Positions 25,316-35,996 are shown, counted from the first letter of the stretch. The stretch: DNA of 64,000 bases from Novipirellula artificiosorum (GCF_007860135.1 NZ_SJPV01000002.1:584267-648266), one strand, 5' to 3'. Notes: a model not told the origin generated them from the letters alone. A program made the numbers and translations.

Positions 25316-27037
25316 TTAGAACTGGTCGTTCTGTTGCATCTTCGCTTGTTGCGTTTGCCGCACCGCTGCGCCGATCGCCTGCAACAACCCCTCGGTCACC
25401 GTAATCCGTGAATCCTGTCCATTGGGAATGCTGTTGCTTACGATGCGAACGTTGCCTTGATCCGCCGCCGTCGCCAACGAATCGATCATCGCAGCGATGG
25501 TGCCGTTGGTTTCGATGGACTGAGCGTACTTCAAGATCGGCAGCAGTTTGACTGTCATCTGCCCCAGCGGTCGGACGCCACCGTTGTCGCTGGCCCCCGA
25601 ATCGACCAATTGCTTCATCAAGGATTCACTGTTTTCACCAACCGCCACGTATACGGCCTTGGCACCGGTGCCAACATGAACACGCAGCGTCTCGCCAAAC
25701 ACCTTTCGAGCTTCATCCTCGCCTGCGGGGACATCGGCTTCAATTCGATGCAGGGAAACGCCCTTGTAAGTTTCTTGGTCGAACAAGAACCGTGGAGCCT
25801 TCGGTTCATTTTGCAGCTTGGCAGCCAAGTCCTTCACAATCTGAGCGGCTTCGTTGCCATCGGCAACAAAACTGCCAAAGACAAACTGAAAATCATCTTC
25901 GTTGGCCAACAAGAGCGTACCAAAATCGGCTTTGCCTTCCTTCACGCTGCTGGTCGCCAAGTCGACAATTCGGCCCACCAGGGCTTGCACTTCGACCTGT
26001 TGGTCCTCATTCAAATCATCCGATTCACTGATCGCGTTGTTGATCGCGGCAGTTGCCGTTTCAAGACTTGCGATGTACTGCTCGATCGCTTCGGGACCGA
26101 TTGACATCGCAGCATGATAAAACGCAGCCGCATCGTCTCGAATCACGGAAGCAAATTGGGAAGGAATCGCTTTTTGACCGCCGTAGATGGCCGCCAATTG
26201 GCTGCCGTCAACCGCCGTAAACGCTCCGTCAATGTGAATCCCTTTTGCCGATTGATCGATATTCCATCCAATTTTCAATTCATTCGTATCTTGAATCAAC
26301 TGCTCGATCTGTTTGATCGAGCTTTCCGCCATCGCCCGAGTTCCCTCGGCATCGGCTTGGTCTTGCTTTGCAATCGCTTGCTCAAACCCTTGCCGCAATT
26401 GTGCGATCAACATGTTGCGGGTTTCGGTCGGGACCTGTTGCATGCGAAGTCGAATCGCAAGGTCATAGCTGTTGCCCATGCCCTCCATGACGCTGCTCGG
26501 ATCGGCCGGAGCCAAATCCAACAACTCACGGTTACGTGCCAACGCGGCCCAATTCCCAAGCTGGCGAATGTAAACCGTATTGGCTCCGACCGCGATCACT
26601 AAGGTCCCGTCGGAAAGCTCATCGGCGGGACCCGTTTGAGCTTCGAGTCGCTTCAGCACGGTTTTCACATCCGCAGTGGGAAGCAAGGCAATCGGTTCCG
26701 GCGAACCGTTGACAAGTGGAACCACGACCGCGATCGGTTGATTCATGTCGATGCCTTGCGTAAACGTACCGGCCATCATCGCGAACATGCCGCCAACCTG
26801 AGGCTGGCCGACCACGCCGGTGATGTAGTTCACGTCTTGCATCAACTTGTTGACCGATCCGATCGTCACAACGACCACGGGATCGGTTGCACTGGCTACC
26901 GCCGCACCACCCGATCTCGCTGGCAGTGAATCTTGAGCATCGAGAGGCGGCGTCCCAATGCCTTGAACGAGGCAGGCGAATGTCACCGCGACGCCCAATA
27001 CAAAGTGACTGGAAACACGGTTGCGATTGAGAAGCAT
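25316..27037 (-). CDS. large secreted protein of unknown function
   Basis: 573 residues from an ATG; signal peptide to about residue 34 (LGVAVTFACLVQGIGTPPLDAQ). After a Ser/Ala-rich linker, it has VVVVTIGSVNKLMQDVNYITG, repeated hydrophobic strands, and a helical region of Gln/Glu residues at ~230-260. It resembles DUF3352-type chaperone-less beta/alpha proteins only in outline. Not recognised; likely a planctomycete-specific periplasmic protein. It ends at a strong hairpin and begins divergent to no gene, so it is a monocistronic unit. Confidence 0.75.
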   Translation of the reverse strand: MLLNRNRVSSHFVLGVAVTFACLVQGIGTPPLDAQDSLPARSGGAAVASATDPVVVVTIGSVNKLMQDVNYITGVVGQPQVGGMFAMMAGTFTQGIDMNQPIAVVVPLVNGSPEPIALLPTADVKTVLKRLEAQTGPADELSDGTLVIAVGANTVYIRQLGNWAALARNRELLDLAPADPSSVMEGMGNSYDLAIRLRMQQVPTETRNMLIAQLRQGFEQAIAKQDQADAEGTRAMAESSIKQIEQLIQDTNELKIGWNIDQSAKGIHIDGAFTAVDGSQLAAIYGGQKAIPSQFASVIRDDAAAFYHAAMSIGPEAIEQYIASLETATAAINNAISESDDLNEDQQVEVQALVGRIVDLATSSVKEGKADFGTLLLANEDDFQFVFGSFVADGNEAAQIVKDLAAKLQNEPKAPRFLFDQETYKGVSLHRIEADVPAGEDEARKVFGETLRVHVGTGAKAVYVAVGENSESLMKQLVDSGASDNGGVRPLGQMTVKLLPILKYAQSIETNGTIAAMIDSLATAADQGNVRIVSNSIPNGQDSRITVTEGLLQAIGAAVRQTQQAKMQQNDQF

Positions 27038-27285
27038 GTTTGAACCATCCTTAGGGAGATACGAGAAAAGCGTGAAGCCAATCGATCGGTAAACGACCTC
27101 AAGCTGCAGGCGTGTGTCTAGTTAAATTACCCGACAAAACCGAGAATAGTTTCACCGCGATGCAAGAAACCAACAACCCGTTGGATTTTGCCATCCGAGA
27201 GGGTCAGCTGTGGTCGCTGAAAGGCCCTGAGAAAGAAGGGAGTGATCGCACGATCACATCCAAGGGCAATGGTCGCTGTAAGAGT

Positions 27286-27507
27286 TTAGCGTTCTCGAAA
27301 AATGATCCGACCCTTTGTCAGGTCGTAAGGCGACAACTCGACCCGCACCTTATCACCCGGAACGATACGGATAAAGTGCTTCCGCATCCGGCCAGCAACG
27401 TGCGCCATCACCTCGCTACCGGTTTCTAATTGAACCCGAAAACGCGTGTTCGCGAGAGCCTGTGTTACCGTGCCTTCGACTTCGAAGGCCTCTTCTTTCT
27501 TTCCCAA
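27286..27507 (-). CDS. infA: translation initiation factor IF-1
   Basis: 73 residues, the standard IF-1 length and OB-fold: [59 protein letters not shown]. It starts at a TTG (27507); the canonical N-terminus lines up at that codon. It occupies the ribosomal A site during initiation. It stands apart from ribosomal protein operons, divergent from hom. Confidence 0.97.
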   Translation of the reverse strand: MGKKEEAFEVEGTVTQALANTRFRVQLETGSEVMAHVAGRMRKHFIRIVPGDKVRVELSPYDLTKGRIIFRER

Positions 27508-27713
27508 GTTTCAAACCTGCAGGTGTTAAGTAAGTAAGCAAAAGATTAGAGCAACCCATTGCTGAAAAATCTAGTCCAGCACCGCCAAAATGGCTGCTTT
27601 CCCGGACATCCCTACAAGGCAACCGCATGTTTCATGCCACAAAACGCGATGGTTTGGGCTTTCCAACTGCGACCACTCGTCTTGCCCCGTCGCGGTGATT
27701 AACATTTGAAGGC

Positions 27714-29036
27714 ATGGAAAAAACAAATGTAGCTATCGTTGGACTCGGGACCGTTGGCACCGGTGTTGCCCGCTTGCTTTTGGACCACGGAGATCGCACG
27801 GCGCGTCACGCTGGGCGGACGTTGTGGCTGAAAAAGGCGGTCGTTCGAGACCTGTCCAAACCGCGCGATGTTGATTTGCCATCCGGAATCGTGACCGATT
27901 CCATCGATGATGTGATCAACGACCCCGATATCCAGGTGGTCGCCCAGCTGATTGGTGGGCTGGAACCCGCCCGAACGATCATGTTGCGTTTGCTCGAATC
28001 GGGCAAGGATATCGTGACCGCCAATAAGGCCTTGTTGGCCGAACACGGCCCCGAGCTTTTTACCCGGGCGAGAGAACTGGGACGCAGTATCGCGTTCGAG
28101 GCCGCTGTCGCGGGGGGGATCCCGATCATTGCCAATCTGAGCCAATGTTTGTCGGCCAACCAGATTTGCAAACTCGAAGGGATTTTGAACGGCACCAGCA
28201 ACTTCATCGTGACCCAGATGGACGAGAAAGGCGCCTCGTATGAAGATGTCGTTCGCCGTGCCCAACAACTGGGTTACGCAGAAGCCGACCCGACGATGGA
28301 CGTCGATGGCACCGATGCGGCCCAAAAGCTATCGATTCTGGCCCATTTGGCTTTCGGCGCGACGGTGAATTGGGCAGACATCCCGCGAGTCGGCATTGAT
28401 GGACTTGACCCCGATGACTTGCGTTTCAGCCGCCAACTGGGCTATCGCATCAAGCTGCTGGCCTTGGCCAACTTAGCGGATGACGGGCTGGAATTGTCGG
28501 TCGGCCCGACGTTGGTCCGAATTGGCACCCCCTTGGCCGAAGTCCGCGACGCCTACAATGCCATCCGAGTGATTGGGGATGCGGTCGGTCCCGTGTTCTA
28601 CCATGGACTTGGCGCTGGTCAGATGCCGACCGCTTCGGCTGTGGCCGCGGACCTGATCGATACCGCCGTGGGGCGAACGAAGTTGACCTTCCAAACGCTG
28701 GAATATTTCTCGACCGATCAACCTCCACGGGTTAAGCAACGCGAAGCCGACACGCTGGTGGGAAGATGTTATTTCCGGCTCAATGTCGCGAACCATCCCG
28801 GCACCTTGGCGGCCATCACGGCGGTCCTAGCCAAGCACAAGATTTCGATCGCGTCGGTGATTCAACACGAACCCGAAAACGGCAACGCGGACGACAGCGG
28901 ACCGCCATCCGGAACCGTCCCCTTGGTCATCATGACCCATGCGGCGGCAGAAGGTGCCGCGCGAACCGCAACCGAAGAGATCCAGTCGCTGTCGGCCGTT
29001 ACCGGTCCGGTTGTAAGGCTTAGAGTGAAGGATTAA
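27714..29036 (+). CDS. hom: homoserine dehydrogenase
   Basis: 440 residues. NAD(P)-binding GLGTVGTGVARLLLDH, catalytic region AAVAGGIPIIANL and EGILNGTSNFIVT, substrate site YAEADPTMDVDGTDAAQKL, and a C-terminal ACT domain (FRLNVANHPGTLAAITAVLA) for feedback control by threonine or another amino acid. It reduces aspartate semialdehyde to homoserine in threonine and methionine synthesis. No aspartokinase fusion. ATG at 27714. Confidence 0.95.
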   Translation: MEKTNVAIVGLGTVGTGVARLLLDHGDRTARHAGRTLWLKKAVVRDLSKPRDVDLPSGIVTDSIDDVINDPDIQVVAQLIGGLEPARTIMLRLLESGKDIVTANKALLAEHGPELFTRARELGRSIAFEAAVAGGIPIIANLSQCLSANQICKLEGILNGTSNFIVTQMDEKGASYEDVVRRAQQLGYAEADPTMDVDGTDAAQKLSILAHLAFGATVNWADIPRVGIDGLDPDDLRFSRQLGYRIKLLALANLADDGLELSVGPTLVRIGTPLAEVRDAYNAIRVIGDAVGPVFYHGLGAGQMPTASAVAADLIDTAVGRTKLTFQTLEYFSTDQPPRVKQREADTLVGRCYFRLNVANHPGTLAAITAVLAKHKISIASVIQHEPENGNADDSGPPSGTVPLVIMTHAAAEGAARTATEEIQSLSAVTGPVVRLRVKD

Positions 29037-29233
29037 GGCCCGGTCTCAGATCGTTTGCTGGTTTGTGCGTCGATGGCAGTTTGGCGGTTTCCCCTACAGG
29101 ATATTCGGGGCTACGATCCTATAGGTTCGGTCTCGCGCCGGACGCGTCCAAGAGATCGACAGCCAGGTCGGTGGCACCGTAGCCGACCGACGCCCATCCC
29201 CATTGTCACACCTGAGTCCCCGTTCGGTCGCTC

Positions 29234-30034
29234 ATGATTCAAGTCCAGCATCTGACCAAGCACTACGAGGATCTGCATCGAGGCCTTTTCGCGGCCGTCG
29301 ATGGAGTCTCCTTCACCGTCGGATCTGGGGAGATTTTTGGTCTGCTTGGCCCCAATGGTGCGGGCAAAACGACGGTCCTACGAATCCTCAGCACCGTGCT
29401 CACCCCGACATCCGGTATCGCCAACGTGGCAGGTTACGACGTCGGGATCGACCCAGCGGAAGTTCGACGGCGGATCGGTTTCGTCAGTAACAACACGGCC
29501 ATGTACGACCGAATGACCGCATGGGAGATGGTGGAGTACTTTGGCCGCTTACACGGGATGCCCCGAGACGTTCTCGCCGAGCGTCTCGAAACACTTTTCT
29601 CCCAATTGCGCATGAACGACTTTCGCGACGTTCCCGGCGGCAAAATGTCGACGGGCATGAAACAAAAGGTCTCGATCGCACGCGCGATGGTCCACGATCC
29701 GCCCGTGTTGGTGTTCGACGAAGCCACACTTGGACTGGATGTGATGGTTGCGAGGAATCTATTGTCGGTCATCCGTGACCTGAGGGAATGTGGGAAATGC
29801 TTGATTTTTTCAACGCACATCATGAGCGAAGTCGAACGATTGTGCGACCGAATCGCGATCATGCACCGCGGAAAAATCCTCGATAGCGGCACGCTCGAAG
29901 CACTTCGCCAGCGGCATGGACAAGAAGATTTTGAAGAACTGTTTTTCGGCCTGCTAAGCGACCATGAACGGGGCGACTGCGAACGCGTTGACTGCGAACG
30001 GGACAACGATCAAACCTGTGGAGCGTCAGCATGA
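29234..30034 (+). CDS. ABC transporter ATP-binding protein, NatA-like
   Basis: 266 residues. Walker [17 protein letters not shown]-loop region, signature [19 protein letters not shown], Walker [14 protein letters not shown] and H-loop [13 protein letters not shown]. It is a NatA/CcmA-type ATPase for ABC-2 exporters and ends by ATGA overlap with its permease at 30031, so the two act as one exporter. Substrate (Na+, drug or lipid) cannot be told from the sequence. Confidence 0.93.
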   Translation: MIQVQHLTKHYEDLHRGLFAAVDGVSFTVGSGEIFGLLGPNGAGKTTVLRILSTVLTPTSGIANVAGYDVGIDPAEVRRRIGFVSNNTAMYDRMTAWEMVEYFGRLHGMPRDVLAERLETLFSQLRMNDFRDVPGGKMSTGMKQKVSIARAMVHDPPVLVFDEATLGLDVMVARNLLSVIRDLRECGKCLIFSTHIMSEVERLCDRIAIMHRGKILDSGTLEALRQRHGQEDFEELFFGLLSDHERGDCERVDCERDNDQTCGASA

Positions 30035-32289
30035 GCAACCCCCTCTACGACCCGCCGCAAACGGCGAAACAAAAACGACGTGCGGCCAAGCTTGCCGGTC
30101 GGCCACGTCTGTCGGCAATCTGGCTGATTTACGCCCGTGAGATGCGAGACCAACTTCGTGATCGCCGAACGTTGTTCACGATCGCGGTCTTACCGATCTT
30201 GCTGTATCCGATCGTTGGAACCCTACTGTTACAAATCGCGCAGTTCACTCAGCAGCATCCCACCAGTGTTTGCGTGGTGGGAACCGAGCACTTGCCCGAT
30301 GTTCCCTCATTGGTATCCGAAGACGCCTTCGCAGCGGATCTCGCTCCGGATGCACAGCAACTGCGCGTGGTGACCTATCGATGGAAGGATGTGATCACCG
30401 ACCATACGGTCGCCGAGCGCGCCAGCGATTGGGTTCGCAATGGATTGTTTGATTGTGTGGTCATGGTCCCCCCGGCCTTTGCCGAGCCAAAGCATCGACT
30501 CAGCGACCAAGACGCATCGATTCGGTTGCTGTACAACGTCGCGTCGGATCAATCGATGGTAGCACGTGACCGTGTGACGGGAGTGCTGAACACATGGCGT
30601 GGGGGGTGGATTCGTGATCGTTTAGCCAGCTCCGGCGTCGATCTTGACGCGATTGAACCCTTCCGGTTGTCCGACGTCGATATCGCACCCGAACGAACAC
30701 GGGAAGCGGCGCTGTGGAGCAAATTGCTGCCGTTCATCATGTTGGTCTGGGCCATGACCGGTGCTTTCTATCCCGCGATCGACTTGGTCGCCGGTGAGAA
30801 AGAACGTGGAACACTCGAAACCTTGCTGTGCAGCCCTGCCCTGCGATCCGAAATTGTGATGGGCAAGTTGGCGACCGTCACGACGTTCAGCATGATGACG
30901 GCGATCTTGAATGCGAGCAGCATGCTCGTGACCAGCTCGTTTGTCTTTCGACAAATTGGAATCGGCAGCGTCGACAATACGATTGGCGCACCACCCATGG
31001 CTCCGATGCTCTGGTTACTCGTCGCCCTCGTCCCATTGTCGGCCCTATTTAGCGCTCTGGCACTCGCCGTTGCCGCGATGGCCCGTAGCAGTAAAGAGGG
31101 ACAATACTACTTGATGCCGTTGATGATGGTCACGTTACCGCTGGTGATGTTGCCGATGTTGCCGGGCACCTCGTTGACAGCCGGGACCAGCTTGATTCCC
31201 GTAACCGGGATGTTCCTGCTGGTGCGCGCCTTGGTGGAAGGCCAATACGTCTTGGCGTTGTGGCATCTGCCGATCGTCGCGGTCGTCACCGGAGTCTGTT
31301 TATGGATGGCTGCAAAATGGGCACACAAACAATTTGAAGACGAGTCGGTGCTGTTTGGTGGCAACGACCAGTGGGAGCTACGTCATTGGGTGCGTCATCT
31401 ATGGCGAGATCGGCAAACGGCGGCAACTCCAGGCCAAGCGATCGCATGTGGTGCGATCATCTTGGTTGCTTTGTTCTTCGGAAAGCTGGCGGTGACCGAG
31501 ATGCCAACCACCTTTTCTGGTATCGCTCAATTGGTATTGATGCCGCAGATTGGCATGATTTTGGCTCCGACGCTCTTGATGGCAACGGTCTTGACCACGT
31601 CATTGAGAAAGAGTCTGCGGATTCGCATGCCTTACTGGCCGACGTTGCCCTTAGCCGTGCTGCTTGGCGCTTCACTACACCCCCTCTATGTCACGCTGGC
31701 GTCGTGGATCAACCAGATGTACCCGGTTAGCGAACAGGCGGCGGCCGCAATGAAGCCCTTTGCCGAGCAAATCACCACGGCGCCATGGCTATCGGTGGTC
31801 TTCCTGATGGCTTTGGTTCCTGCGGTCTGTGAAGAACTCGCGTTTCGCGGTTTCATTTTCGGTGGGCTGCAACGAGGAAAAAACGCTGTGCGTGCGGTCG
31901 TGGTCACCGCGATCCTGTTCGGCATCTCGCATGGAGTGCTGCAACAGTCGATTGCAGCAACGGTGATGGGGCTGCTGCTCGGTTTCATCGCGCTGAGAAC
32001 CGGCAGTGTGCTGCCCGGAATCTTGCTGCACTTGACCAACAATGCCTTGTCGGTATCGATGGGGCGAATCGCCAACAGCCAATGGGGCGGAGCCTCGATG
32101 ATGTTTCATACGACCGCCGAAGGCCCCCAGTATCAACCGTTGTGGCTGGTCGCCTGCGTCGCCATTGCGGGAATCTGTTTGTGGTGGTTCATCACGCTGA
32201 ACACCCATCCCGCCGATGCGGAAGCCGACCATATCGAACTGGACAACACAATCGTTGATCCCGCGACTCGGTTGATGGCATCGACCTAG
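30031..32289 (+). CDS. ABC-2 permease fused to a CPBP intramembrane protease
   Basis: 752 residues. The first ~440 are an ABC-2 type permease (NatB-like): a first TM helix after [20 protein letters not shown], a large extracytoplasmic domain, then several TM helices ([20 protein letters not shown]). The C-terminal ~270 are a CPBP/CAAX-type protease with E601-E602 and R606 in CEELAFRG and H634 in GISHG, plus HLTNNALS near the end. The Glu-Glu and His motifs are intact, so it may be catalytic, or it may be a regulatory membrane domain. Coupled to the upstream ATPase. Confidence 0.88.
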   Translation: MSNPLYDPPQTAKQKRRAAKLAGRPRLSAIWLIYAREMRDQLRDRRTLFTIAVLPILLYPIVGTLLLQIAQFTQQHPTSVCVVGTEHLPDVPSLVSEDAFAADLAPDAQQLRVVTYRWKDVITDHTVAERASDWVRNGLFDCVVMVPPAFAEPKHRLSDQDASIRLLYNVASDQSMVARDRVTGVLNTWRGGWIRDRLASSGVDLDAIEPFRLSDVDIAPERTREAALWSKLLPFIMLVWAMTGAFYPAIDLVAGEKERGTLETLLCSPALRSEIVMGKLATVTTFSMMTAILNASSMLVTSSFVFRQIGIGSVDNTIGAPPMAPMLWLLVALVPLSALFSALALAVAAMARSSKEGQYYLMPLMMVTLPLVMLPMLPGTSLTAGTSLIPVTGMFLLVRALVEGQYVLALWHLPIVAVVTGVCLWMAAKWAHKQFEDESVLFGGNDQWELRHWVRHLWRDRQTAATPGQAIACGAIILVALFFGKLAVTEMPTTFSGIAQLVLMPQIGMILAPTLLMATVLTTSLRKSLRIRMPYWPTLPLAVLLGASLHPLYVTLASWINQMYPVSEQAAAAMKPFAEQITTAPWLSVVFLMALVPAVCEELAFRGFIFGGLQRGKNAVRAVVVTAILFGISHGVLQQSIAATVMGLLLGFIALRTGSVLPGILLHLTNNALSVSMGRIANSQWGGASMMFHTTAEGPQYQPLWLVACVAIAGICLWWFITLNTHPADAEADHIELDNTIVDPATRLMAST

Positions 32290-32611
32290 CGTTTTGTCAA
32301 TCTTTAATTTTGGCTCCTCGGACGAATTAGTGGGTGAAAACCATCGAAAATGGGGCACAAGGGATCGGTGATTTGGAGTGCCTTTGCCGGTGCTCAAACA
32401 CTCGCTCGGCGCTCCGCGGAAAGGGCTCATCCAAACCATTTGGCTCTCCCACGCAATGGGTGGGTAGCTTTTTGCCATCTTCATTCCGATCCCCCGGTTT
32501 TTTAAGGCATTTCAGGGCAGAAAGAAGGTGTTCAGCGTCATTCCATCTCGAAGCCCAAACAGAAATCCCGGAAAGACACGCTCGTTCGACCCTTTCCCAG
32601 CGAGAAACTCT

Positions 32612-32710
32612 GGCTCATCCGGCGGAAGCGTGCGCAGGAGGTTTTCGAGGCATCTCTCCGGTGTCCCATCATTGCTGGCAGGAGCTATTTTCACTTGTTA
32701 TCGTGCAGTT
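32612..32710 (+). repeat. 99-bp dispersed repeat, copy 2
   Basis: Reverse-complement match to 4349-4447 with one visible mismatch, with sharp ends. It is 28 kb from its mate in inverted orientation, and lies ~340 bp before the ISL3 transposase remnant. Bases 32290-32611 between the ABC permease and this repeat hold no gene that I can support. Confidence 0.9.
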
Positions 32711-32838
32711 GCCGGGAGAAACGGAGTGGAGCTCTGCAGAGGTGCAACTTGACAAGGGATATCCCGGTCGACGGTGCGCCAAGGGTGCTACCGGTTCCCG
32801 GCGGACGACCGTCCGTTGGGGACTCTTTTCGAAGAGAT

Positions 32839-32908
32839 CATTGGACACCGGAGCCATACCTCCAAAAAACCTCGAGTCTGGGTTCCGCGTGCTTCCGTCG
32901 GATGAGCC
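32839..32908 (+). repeat. diverged third copy of the dispersed repeat
   Basis: TTGGACACCGGAG at 32841-32853 and GCTTCCGTCGGATGAGCC at 32891-32908 align with TGGGACACCGGAG and GCTTCCGCCGGATGAGCC of copy 1 in the same order, with several substitutions and small insertions between. It is therefore older than the other two. Confidence 0.75.
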
Positions 32909-32947
32909 GAAACATTTCCCTTCCTGGCCCAGTTATCTCTCGGTAGG

Positions 32948-33396
32948 TTGCTCCGCAGCAGAGCCTGCCTCCCGTTTGACTGGGCAATCCTCAATAGGAA
33001 GGAGAACAGACATCCAATTGTTTGCAGTGACATGTGGCAGGCGTACTTGAAAGTGATTGCCAAGAAGGGCCCTCACGCGATTCGTATCCTGGACCGTTTT
33101 CACGTCATGCATCGGCAGGTAAGTTTCTTGATGCTTGGTGTACGCGCGCGATGAGAAGCAAAATCGATCCGATGAAGGATTTAGCCAAGACGCTCCGCAA
33201 GAAACGCGAATTGCTGCTGAACTGGTTTCGAGCCGGAGGGACGTTGTCATCCGGCGTTGTAGAAGGCTTTAACAACAAGCTAAAACTGATTACCAGAAAA
33301 TCCTACGGTTTTCGCACCCAAGAAGCTTACGAAACAGCGCTCTATCACAACCTTGCCGCGCTGCCTGAGCCAAAATTCACCCACAGATTCTTCTAA
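32948..33396 (+). pseudogene. degenerate ISL3-family transposase
   Basis: Two fragments of one ISL3 transposase in different frames. The first (to ~33121) reads VCSDMWQAYLKVIAKK and RILDRFHVMH, the DDE domain segment around the second catalytic Asp. The second (from ~33150) reads MRSKIDPMKDLAK, TLSSGVVEGFNNKLKLITRK and YGFRTQEAYETALYHNL, the C-terminal end with the catalytic Glu. The ~100 residues normally between them are missing and the frame changes, and the N-terminal half is absent. The element is dead. Confidence 0.85.
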
Positions 33397-34093
33397 GGAA
33401 GCTTAATTTTAGGGTTCGAGGGACCGGAGGGCTCGCGCCCAATACCGCTAAAACTTGTAGCGGAACGGCGCGAGCCGTCCAGTCTCACCCTAGTTTTTAA
33501 TCTGGACAACGCACTAGCGTTTAGGTCAGCACGGAGGTAGACGCCCCGGTTTCCGTGGCGGTCCTTTCTGCAGACTCAGGCATCCGGTCGATCGTCGAAG
33601 CGGCTTCGCGATTTGCCGTGACGCCCCGTCACCCATCACCCCAGGAAGAAAAGGGGCGCACCACAGAGAACACGCGGTCCAAGGAGAAAGCACGGAGGAT
33701 CGGCTCGTTGTTCCTCTGTGCCTCTGTGTTTCAAGCGTCCGCGCAACCCGTCGACGGAAGGTGAACGTAGAGTGAAAGAAGTATCCATGTTGGCTCCTTA
33801 ACATCGATCGACGACGTCCATGATCACGCGGTCGCGGCGGTTGACTTGAAATCGGTACACGCCCGAGCCCGCGACTGGCGCTCATCCGCAGACGAAACAA
33901 CGCCATGCCCCGGGAAGGAGTGACAGGTGACAAGTTACGCAGCCGTTACACGCGTTTTCCCGCAATCCTGATCACCCCGTCCTGAGGCATGATGCGATCT
34001 TGACCGACTCAGGAGACAGCCAAGCGACCTCCTCTTGGTGCAGTTGCATCCGTCAATACGAAGCGTTTCAAGACCCGTCGCGGCAACGCCGCG
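33397..34093. repeat. 697-bp gene-free spacer with a hairpin repeat at 33421-33480
   Basis: GGCTCGCGCC (33430-33439) pairs with GGCGCGAGCC (33468-33477), and inside it CCGCTA pairs with TAGCGG: a two-stem 60-bp palindrome of a dispersed planctomycete type. At 33658-33735 CACAGAGAACAC and CTCTGTGCCTCTGTG form another remnant inverted repeat. A frame open at 33526-33933 (minus) reads as low-complexity and I do not call it a gene. Confidence 0.65.
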
Positions 34094-35029
34094 TTAGCCG
34101 ATTCGCTCCATTACCTTAGTAAGCGTATTTCGCAGCGCAGTCCCGCTTGCCCGAATGCCCTGAATTTCTTTTGGCCACAAATCGAGTTCAATACGACGCA
34201 TCACACCAGTGCGTCCGATCACTGTCGGAACCGACAGCGAGACGTCGCGAATGCCGTAGCATCCGTCTTGGACGCTGCTCACCGGCAAAATGCAGCGGCG
34301 GTCCAGCGCGATGGCGTCAATGCAGTCGCGGATCGCGATCCCCACGGCAAAGCCAGCTCCACCTTTACGTTTGATCACTTCGGCGCCACTACCGCGTGTC
34401 CGAGTGAAAACTTGGTTGGCAACACCATGATTCCAGCCCGAGAACTTATCGAGGGGCAACCCGCCAATGGTTGCACTGCTCCAAATCGGCACCATCGTCT
34501 CGCCATGCTCGCCAAGGATCAACGCCTTCGTTTGGGTCGGCGGCGCATTGAGTTGCTGGGCGATCAAGGAACAAAAACGGATCGTGTCCAGCTGAGTCCC
34601 CAAACCAATCACTTGATTGACCGGCAAATCGAGCATCTTCGCGGCTACGTAGGTCAGAATGTCGACCGGATTGCTGACGACCAAAACGATTGCCGACGGC
34701 TTTGGACCCGCGGCCTTGACGTCTTTGAGAATTTGGACGAACAGGTCGGTGTTGCGGTTGATTAAATCCAACCGCGACTCGTCCGGCTTACGACGCAGTC
34801 CCGCAGTGATACAAATGACATCACTGTCGGGAATTTGCTCGTAACCGCCGCCAACGATGGTTTGATCGGCAACGCTCGGGCCACCATGCTGTAGATCGAG
34901 TGCTTGGCCAACCGCCAATTCTTGGTTGACATCCAACAACGCGATTTCACGGACTTGGCCGCCGCATTGAAGTGCATACGCAGCACACGAACCAACCAAT
35001 CCGCCACCGCCAATAATCGCTACCTTCAT
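34094..35029 (-). CDS. microcompartment-linked lactate/malate dehydrogenase
   Basis: 311 residues from the ATG at 35029, preceded by an AGGAAG Shine-Dalgarno. Rossmann motif VAIIGGGGLVGSCAAYAL, SNPVDILTYVAAK, the catalytic His in LGEHGETMVPIWS and the substrate-site Arg in GLRRKPDESRLDLINRN. LDH/MDH superfamily; residue-level choice between lactate and malate is not clear. It is the last gene of the microcompartment operon, 80 bp after the aldolase. In the PVM locus this enzyme is thought to rebalance NAD+/NADH inside or near the shell. No encapsulation helix is obvious at either end. Confidence 0.85.
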   Translation of the reverse strand: MKVAIIGGGGLVGSCAAYALQCGGQVREIALLDVNQELAVGQALDLQHGGPSVADQTIVGGGYEQIPDSDVICITAGLRRKPDESRLDLINRNTDLFVQILKDVKAAGPKPSAIVLVVSNPVDILTYVAAKMLDLPVNQVIGLGTQLDTIRFCSLIAQQLNAPPTQTKALILGEHGETMVPIWSSATIGGLPLDKFSGWNHGVANQVFTRTRGSGAEVIKRKGGAGFAVGIAIRDCIDAIALDRRCILPVSSVQDGCYGIRDVSLSVPTVIGRTGVMRRIELDLWPKEIQGIRASGTALRNTLTKVMERIG

Positions 35030-35109
35030 AAGAAGTTCTTCCTGTTGTGGGCCGGGCCCCTGTATGCCTGAGCGACACCGGACCGACACGAATGACTCGT
35101 CCGATGTTT

Positions 35110-35967
35110 CTACTTCTGCATTTGACGGATGACTTCGTCGGTAATCAACTTCACCAACTTTTCTTCATCCATTCCGCCCGAAGCGGCGCTACCGTTGCTG
35201 CTCGTTGCCTTCGCCGGAGGTGCTGGGAATGCTCGGCGGTCCACCTCCGTTTCAGCCCAGGACGAGCGGAAGATATCGTTCGCACAAATGTCGCAGTTCT
35301 TATACTCGGGTGTATTGCGTGGATCGCTATATCCCCACTTCTGTTTCAGCTCCAACAATTCCTGTGATTTGTCTTGGCTGAGATACGATACATTTCCAAG
35401 CTGTTTGGCCAACATCAACATCCGGCAGTAGGCGTCCAGAATCTCTGTCCACCAATACGCTCGCTCGACCGATTCGCCGTAGCTAACCGTGCCATGGTTG
35501 GCCAAAACCATGACGTTTGTCTTGTCAACAAACGGCAGTATCGTATCGGCAAAGGCTTGGCCACCAGGGGTTTCGTATTGGGTGATCGGGACATCACCGA
35601 GAAAGACCTCGACCTCGGGTAAAACACATTGTGGGATCGCTTCACGAGCAATCGCGAATGCGGTTGCATGCGGCGGATGGCAATGCACGACGCTCTTGAC
35701 GTCGGCCCGCTGTTTGTAGATTTCGAGATGCAACAATGCTTCACTGCTGCGCGGTTTGATGCCGGCGATTTGTTTGCCAGTCATGTCGACCAATGAAATG
35801 TCTTCGGGTTTCAAAAAACCTTTGCAGTGCATCGTCGGTGTACAAAGGACTTCATTTTCGCTCACGCGAACGGTGATGTTCCCATCATTGGCCGCCGCGA
35901 ATTGGCGAGTGTAGATACGACGCCCGATGTCACAGATTTCTTGCTTGATTTTATGCAGATTTTGCAT
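35110..35967 (-). CDS. class II aldolase with C-terminal encapsulation peptide
   Basis: 285 residues. Class II aldolase/adducin domain with metal ligands in VVHCHPPHATAFA (HxHxxH) and MVLANHGTVSYG, and TPTMHCKGFLKPEDISLVDM near the N-terminus. Fuculose- or rhamnulose-1-phosphate cleavage to lactaldehyde and dihydroxyacetone phosphate is the role assigned to this gene in the planctomycetal microcompartment. After a Pro/Ser/Gly linker, the last 20 residues (DEEKLVKLITDEVIRQMQK) form an amphipathic helix typical of a shell-targeting peptide. A GGGAA-type ribosome site precedes the ATG at 35967. Confidence 0.92.
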   Translation of the reverse strand: MQNLHKIKQEICDIGRRIYTRQFAAANDGNITVRVSENEVLCTPTMHCKGFLKPEDISLVDMTGKQIAGIKPRSSEALLHLEIYKQRADVKSVVHCHPPHATAFAIAREAIPQCVLPEVEVFLGDVPITQYETPGGQAFADTILPFVDKTNVMVLANHGTVSYGESVERAYWWTEILDAYCRMLMLAKQLGNVSYLSQDKSQELLELKQKWGYSDPRNTPEYKNCDICANDIFRSSWAETEVDRRAFPAPPAKATSSNGSAASGGMDEEKLVKLITDEVIRQMQK

Positions 35968-35996
35968 GATTCCCTTTCTTGATAATGAAACGAGTT

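Noticed and set aside
27757-27775. TGGCAC-N5-TTGCC, a perfect sigma-54-like motif
   Set aside because: It lies inside the hom coding sequence with no gene placed to use it; chance match at this GC content.
33526-33933. 135-residue minus-strand frame
   Set aside because: Arg/Ser-rich translation over the remnant inverted repeats, with no family match and no ribosome site.
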